From: Aggregatibacter actinomycetemcomitans DSM 8324
GTDB lineage: Bacteria; Pseudomonadota; Gammaproteobacteria; Enterobacterales; Pasteurellaceae
Reading direction: 5' to 3'
DNA: 64,000 bases
Assembly (NCBI RefSeq): GCF_000372365.1
Contig: NZ_AQUU01000007.1
Span: 57,029 to 121,028 of the forward strand
Position numbers and translations under genes: made by a program. Below the pieces are notes generated by a model that saw only the letters and a program-made list of their open reading frames with translations, did not search any database and had not been told where the DNA came from. Positions 61,101 to 64,000 of this stretch are shown piece by piece; position 1 is the stretch's first letter, and every line of letters begins with the position of its first letter.

Positions 61101-61115
61101 TTTATTTCTCCTCTT

Positions 61116-61601
61116 TTATAACGTTTTTAAATCACGATCAATGTAGTAAAGGGCAGTGCCGCTTTCGCCAAGAAGTTTAAATTTGTCCACAATGCTATTG
61201 AACAATTTTTCTTCTTCATGTTGTTCCGCAACATACCATTGTAAAAAGTTAAAACTAGAGTAATCTTTTTCGGCAAAGGTACATTCCACTAATTCATTAA
61301 TTTTAGACGTAACTAACTTTTCATGCTCAAGGGTAATCTCGAAAACTTCTTTTAATGACGCATAGTCATGTTTAGGGGCTTTAATTTTACCTAATAATGG
61401 CATACCGCTGGTTTCGCTCACATAAGTGAATAACTTTTGCATATGCTCCAACTCTTCATCTGCATGGCGAAGTAAAAATGCCGCAGCACCTTCATAACCT
61501 TGCTTATAACACCACGCACTCATTTGCAAATAAACATTTGATGAGTAAAACTCCAGATTAATTTGCTCATTTAATTTTGCTGTAATCACTTTACTAAGCA
61601 T
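61116..61601 (-). CDS. ftnA: Non-haem ferritin, first copy
   Basis: A 161-residue ferritin, [20 protein letters not shown], with ligands in [10 protein letters not shown] and [20 protein letters not shown]. The ATG at 61601 follows an AAAGGAG site; the TTG at 61607 is less likely. Clearly a paralogue of the next gene. It leads the ferritin operon. Repeated TGAGAAT/ATTCTCA sites lie upstream. Confidence 0.93.
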   Translation of the reverse strand: MLSKVITAKLNEQINLEFYSSNVYLQMSAWCYKQGYEGAAAFLLRHADEELEHMQKLFTYVSETSGMPLLGKIKAPKHDYASLKEVFEITLEHEKLVTSKINELVECTFAEKDYSSFNFLQWYVAEQHEEEKLFNSIVDKFKLLGESGTALYYIDRDLKTL

Positions 61602-61676
61602 AACCAACTCCTTTCCTTAATTTGTTAATAGATCGCAATACAACTTAATTTGTTGTGCGCATTTTATTCACCTTAT

Positions 61677-61790
61677 TGAGAATAGTCAATCAAATTCTCA
61701 TAAAATATCTTAGTAAGTGTTTAATTTAAAATGAATTTTATAATAACAACAATTCTCATTTAAGTAGTGTTACTGAAATAAATTCTCAAT
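61677..61790. promoter_or_regulatory. Cluster of TGAGAAT/ATTCTCA sites upstream of the ferritin genes
   Basis: TGAGAAT (61677-61683) faces ATTCTCA (61694-61700); AATTCTCA recurs at 61751 and 61781. The heptamer resembles one half of a Fur box. Iron control of ferritin is expected. The 820-bp region from ftnA to the secretin remnant otherwise holds the dif site and hairpins but no gene. Confidence 0.5.
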
Positions 61791-62048
61791 TGTAACTAAA
61801 TTGTTAAGAGATTATTTAATGGAAACGGAAGGATGTACATAACGATAAAAACCCTCTATGAATATCAGTCGATTTTTATAAACCTAGATTCAGCTAGAGA
61901 AGTATTTTCACCTACCTCTAAAAACTCACGAATATCTCATCATCATAAACGCTCAAAAAATCAAATATTCAAGAAATAAATTTTGTTACCCAGTCATTTT
62001 TAAAGAGAGCAAACCTCAAATTCCCAGAAGTGACTTACCATTTATTTT

Positions 62049-62076
62049 ATTTAACATAATATAAATTATGCGAAGT
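62049..62076. other. dif: dif site (XerCD recombination, replication terminus)
   Basis: The 28-bp site, read on the minus strand, has a XerC arm ACTTCGCATAA, a 6-base centre TTTATA, and the XerD arm TTATGTTAAAT. The E. coli dif has GGTGCGCATAA, TGTATA and TTATGTTAAAT, so the XerD arm is identical. It is where chromosome dimers are resolved, and where XerCD-using filamentous phages integrate. Only one copy is seen in the window. Confidence 0.88.
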
Positions 62077-62349
62077 TAGTGACTTCGTTAACAAACGCTA
62101 CGGATTAATAAAAACACAGAGTTATTCACAGGTCAATCTTACTGGTTAAACGTGATGGAAACTGAAGAAATAAAGCCTTGTAAAATCAATAAATATTGAT
62201 TTATCAAGACTTATTTAAAAATGTAAGCATAAATTCAAGCGCGTTTCGCATTATCTAATCAGCAGTTATTACGTGGCTTTAGAGGTATTTGCAGGGGCGG
62301 GAAATTTTCATTTCTCGATTAAATTTAGGTACGCGCAAAAAATAAAAAT

Positions 62350-62381
62350 GCCCGAATAACATCGAGCATGGTTTACCGGGC
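62350..62381 (-). terminator. Terminator after the secretin remnant
   Basis: On the minus strand GCCCG (62381-62377) and CGGGC (62354-62350) bracket a long loop and are followed by ATTTTTATTTTTT. Confidence 0.55.
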
Positions 62382-62400
62382 TGCAAGCCTTCGCCCTGCA

Positions 62401-62418
62401 TTTTCCGCAAGCGGAAAA
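62401..62418. repeat. Perfect 18-bp inverted repeat at the prophage edge
   Basis: TTTTCCGCAAGCGGAAAA, three bases past the secretin stop. Could be a hairpin of the phage non-coding region (replication or packaging signal) or a termination aid. Confidence 0.5.
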
Positions 62419-62421
62419 TAG

Positions 62422-62886
62422 TTAGACAAGTTTCACTTGGAGTAAAATCACTATATCTGTCTTAGTATCATTTTTGGATTTTCCCGTTAAAAAACCTTTA
62501 GGAAGAAATGAAAAACCTGTTTCACCTTCCGTTATTTTATTTTCAGCCAGACCACCAAGAACAATCACATCGCCATTTTTTACACTTACATCTGTGACAA
62601 TGTCGCGTTTTATAAGTGTCGGAGATTGATTAACACCTGTATCCGTCTTAACAAAATTAGATAGTTGTTGCTGAATTTTTATATCAATATTATCGGCTTT
62701 AATCGTCGGCAATATGTCAAAAATTACACCGCTTGAGCGGTATTCAATGGACTGCACCGGACGACCATTTCTATCATAAGTAACCGAGCCAAGAATAGGT
62801 ACATCAGAGCCAACGCTAAAATTGCCCTTTGAGCCTGATTTAACGCGAATTGTCGGAGAGCTTACAACGTGAACCGACTCTATCAT
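62422..62886 (-). pseudogene. C-terminal half of a filamentous-phage secretin (pIV-like)
   Basis: The last ~150 residues of a type II/III secretin family gate: VVSSPTIRVKSGSKGNFSVG, VPILGSVTYDRNG, VIFDILPTI, then DTGVNQSPTLIKRDIVTDVS and VIVLGGLAENK. The N-terminal domains are absent. The frame begins at the junction near 62886, where the pIII-like gene is cut. In inoviruses the secretin (pIV) exports virions through the outer membrane. Not likely functional. Confidence 0.78.
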
Positions 62887-63451
62887 CCAAACCTTTTTTA
62901 GCGGCCCTTAATGTCCTTTCCAAATCAGGCGTTTGAAGATTTGGGGTTTTTATATCATCTAAACCCTTACCCTCACCATCTCCATCATTATCACCTTTGC
63001 CATTTCCATCAGGCAAAACGGCGCATTTATCATCACCGTTTTTAAAACCTAGAAATTCACTATCGCCATTTTTAACAATATTCGGATTTTGCATTGCGTC
63101 TAAAATCGCATTGGCTATATCGCAATTATCATTTTTTAATGCTTTAATTAATGACGGTAAAAGTGCGTTTCTATAAACAGCTTTTAAATTAGAACCAAAA
63201 GAAAATTGCTCGTCCCAAGTCCACCAACCATCATGAAAAAAGTTATCTTGTGATTTGCCATGATGGATAGTTAAACCCGTATCATCAGATTCAATAGTAG
63301 TCAAATCTTCATCACCATCAGGCTGTTTACATTTTTTATAACCGGAACCATAACTAATCAATTTACAACTGGTCTTTAAAGCATTAGGACTATTTTGAGG
63401 TTTTGAGCCTCTTTGTATAGTTGAACGTGAATAACAAGCGGGAACAGCCAA
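62840..63451 (-). pseudogene. Filamentous-phage adsorption (pIII-like) protein, truncated
   Basis: A frame of about 200 residues starting from a TTG. It contains TIHHGKSQDNFFHDGWWTWD, cysteines (C-X-C spacing across the N-terminal domain), and a Gly/Asp linker DGNGKGDNDGDGEGKG followed by a new segment. At about 62885 it is joined out of frame to the secretin, so the C-terminal membrane anchor expected of pIII is missing. Upstream, in another frame, a hydrophobic leader (RLISIVLVLLNTLWLFPLV) could be the lost signal peptide. Assignment as pIII-like rests on layout and neighbours. Confidence 0.55.
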
Positions 63452-63630
63452 AGAGTATTCAACAATACTAAGACAATAGAAATAAGCCTTATAAGGAAGT
63501 TATAACCTTATTTTAACGCTATATTTTTACTACAAAATTTTCCTTATCTTTAGAATAAATTGCGCTACGTGAATTCTGAGATAATTATCAGGTTCATATG
63601 CTGAATTTTTAAAATACATAATTATAAAAA

Positions 63631-63656
63631 AACACGCTAAATTTCTTCAGCGTGTT
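63631..63656 (-). terminator. Strong hairpin upstream of the pIII-like gene
   Basis: AACACGCT (63631-63638) and AGCGTGTT (63649-63656); on the minus strand a T-run follows. In filamentous phages a terminator lies between the major coat gene and gene III, which fits this place. The ~300 bp between the remnant and the IS hold nothing else. Confidence 0.7.
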
Positions 63657-63719
63657 TTAAGCTATATTCGTGACAGTGTCTCGTGATGTAAAATCACTAA
63701 AAATTTTGACCGCACTTTG

Positions 63720-64000
63720 ATCTGCCCCCCAAAAGTTGGACAGGTTAGTTAACTTAAATATTGAGCTCGGTATTGCACCGGGCTTAATCCTTTTAAATCA
63801 AGTTTAATTCGTTCTTGGTTGTAATACACCAAATATTCTTCAATTTCCGCCTGTAATTCGGCAATCGAAGTATAAGTGCGTGAGTAAAAACACTCAGATT
63901 TTAATATCGCAAAAAAGCTTTCAATCACCGCATTATCATAGCAATTCCCTCGGCGACTCATACTTTGTATCGCCTTGCCTTCCAACATCTTTACCCATTC
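63720..64000 (-). mobile_element. End of an IS3-family insertion sequence (partial)
   Basis: The IS end probably lies near 63720, at GATCTGCCCCCCAAAAGTT. This terminal sequence and the DDE transposase point to the IS3 family (IS150-like). The element continues past the right edge. Confidence 0.75.
63749..64000 (-). CDS. IS3-family transposase OrfB, C-terminal part
   Basis: The last ~83 residues of the DDE integrase-core transposase: SMSRRGNCYDNAVIESFFAI carries the final glutamate of the DDE triad, then YNQERIKLDLKGLSPVQYR. The frame is open to the window edge, so the start and the first two aspartates lie outside. It may be intact; the window only shows its end. Confidence 0.88.
   Translation of the reverse strand, partial: EWVKMLEGKAIQSMSRRGNCYDNAVIESFFAILKSECFYSRTYTSIAELQAEIEEYLVYYNQERIKLDLKGLSPVQYRAQYLS

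Noticed and set aside
62100..63720. A second dif copy as the other prophage attachment site
   Set aside because: I looked for the XerD arm TTATGTTAAAT on both strands and did not find it; it may lie beyond the IS.

Overview
The window is a chromosomal segment of a Pasteurellaceae bacterium, most likely Aggregatibacter. The 9-base Haemophilus-type DNA-uptake signal AAGTGCGGT (or its complement) occurs dozens of times, often as inverted pairs acting as terminators. Gene content and neighbour pairs (ydfG-trpB-trpA, pheS-pheT-ihfA-nlpC, paired ferritins, fnr/uspE) also fit the family. Species cannot be fixed from the sequence alone.

Layout. 0-5.4 kb: end of the AI-2 degradation operon (lsrF partial, lsrG), pykA, and a compact class I ribonucleotide reductase (nrdA/nrdB) with NrdR-like boxes. 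5.7-8.5 kb: ydfG-trpB-trpA with its own TrpR-like operator. 8.6-11.3 kb: an accessory scar containing a Fur-boxed, truncated tbpA-like receptor joined to the remains of a BcepMu/Mu-like prophage (transposase fragment, gp16-like regulator, intact-looking repressor, operator cluster, DUF3486 fragment) and a vapC fragment. 11.4-14.9 kb: oadGAB sodium-pump oxaloacetate decarboxylase with a class II CRP-type promoter. 15.1-15.8 kb: a small AT-rich two-gene island (DUF2335-like). 15.8-16.5 kb: hypC beside a hybE remnant. 16.6-21.7 kb: trpE-trpG-(tautomerase-like)-trpD-trpC(F) with promoter and TrpR operator; trpG is frameshifted at its catalytic HPE motif. 21.8-30.4 kb: housekeeping genes (kdsC, kdsD, RNase P RNA, htpX, pheST, ihfA, nlpC, ttcA).

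30.5-41.6 kb: a DoxX protein, then a metal or metallophore uptake locus. It has two TonB-dependent receptors (both broken), two FecCD-type ABC importers, a small membrane protein and a Mop/TOBE molybdate-binding protein. The promoters share a ModE-like half-site, and an identical 16-mer lies upstream of two of the units. I infer uptake of molybdate/tungstate or a catecholate complex. 41.7-48.7 kb: a four-gene tripartite ABC exporter (outer-membrane lipoprotein, ABC-2 permease, RbbA-like fusion, HlyD-type fusion protein). Its divergent TetR repressor is broken by a 26-bp tandem duplication.

48.7-61.6 kb: aspC, pepN, pyrD, a deleted rnm/yciV pseudogene, topA, a His-tailed DUF4198 protein, uspE, fnr (FNR box in its promoter), a 56-residue membrane protein, and two ferritins. 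61.6-64 kb: an AT-rich stretch with a near-perfect dif site, then a filamentous-phage remnant (pIII-like gene fused by deletion to a secretin C-terminus), and the end of an IS3-family element. The dif site places this end of the window at the replication terminus.

A theme is decay of accessory functions (three TonB receptors, a prophage, an inovirus, hybE, vapC, rnm, tetR, trpG) while core genes remain intact.
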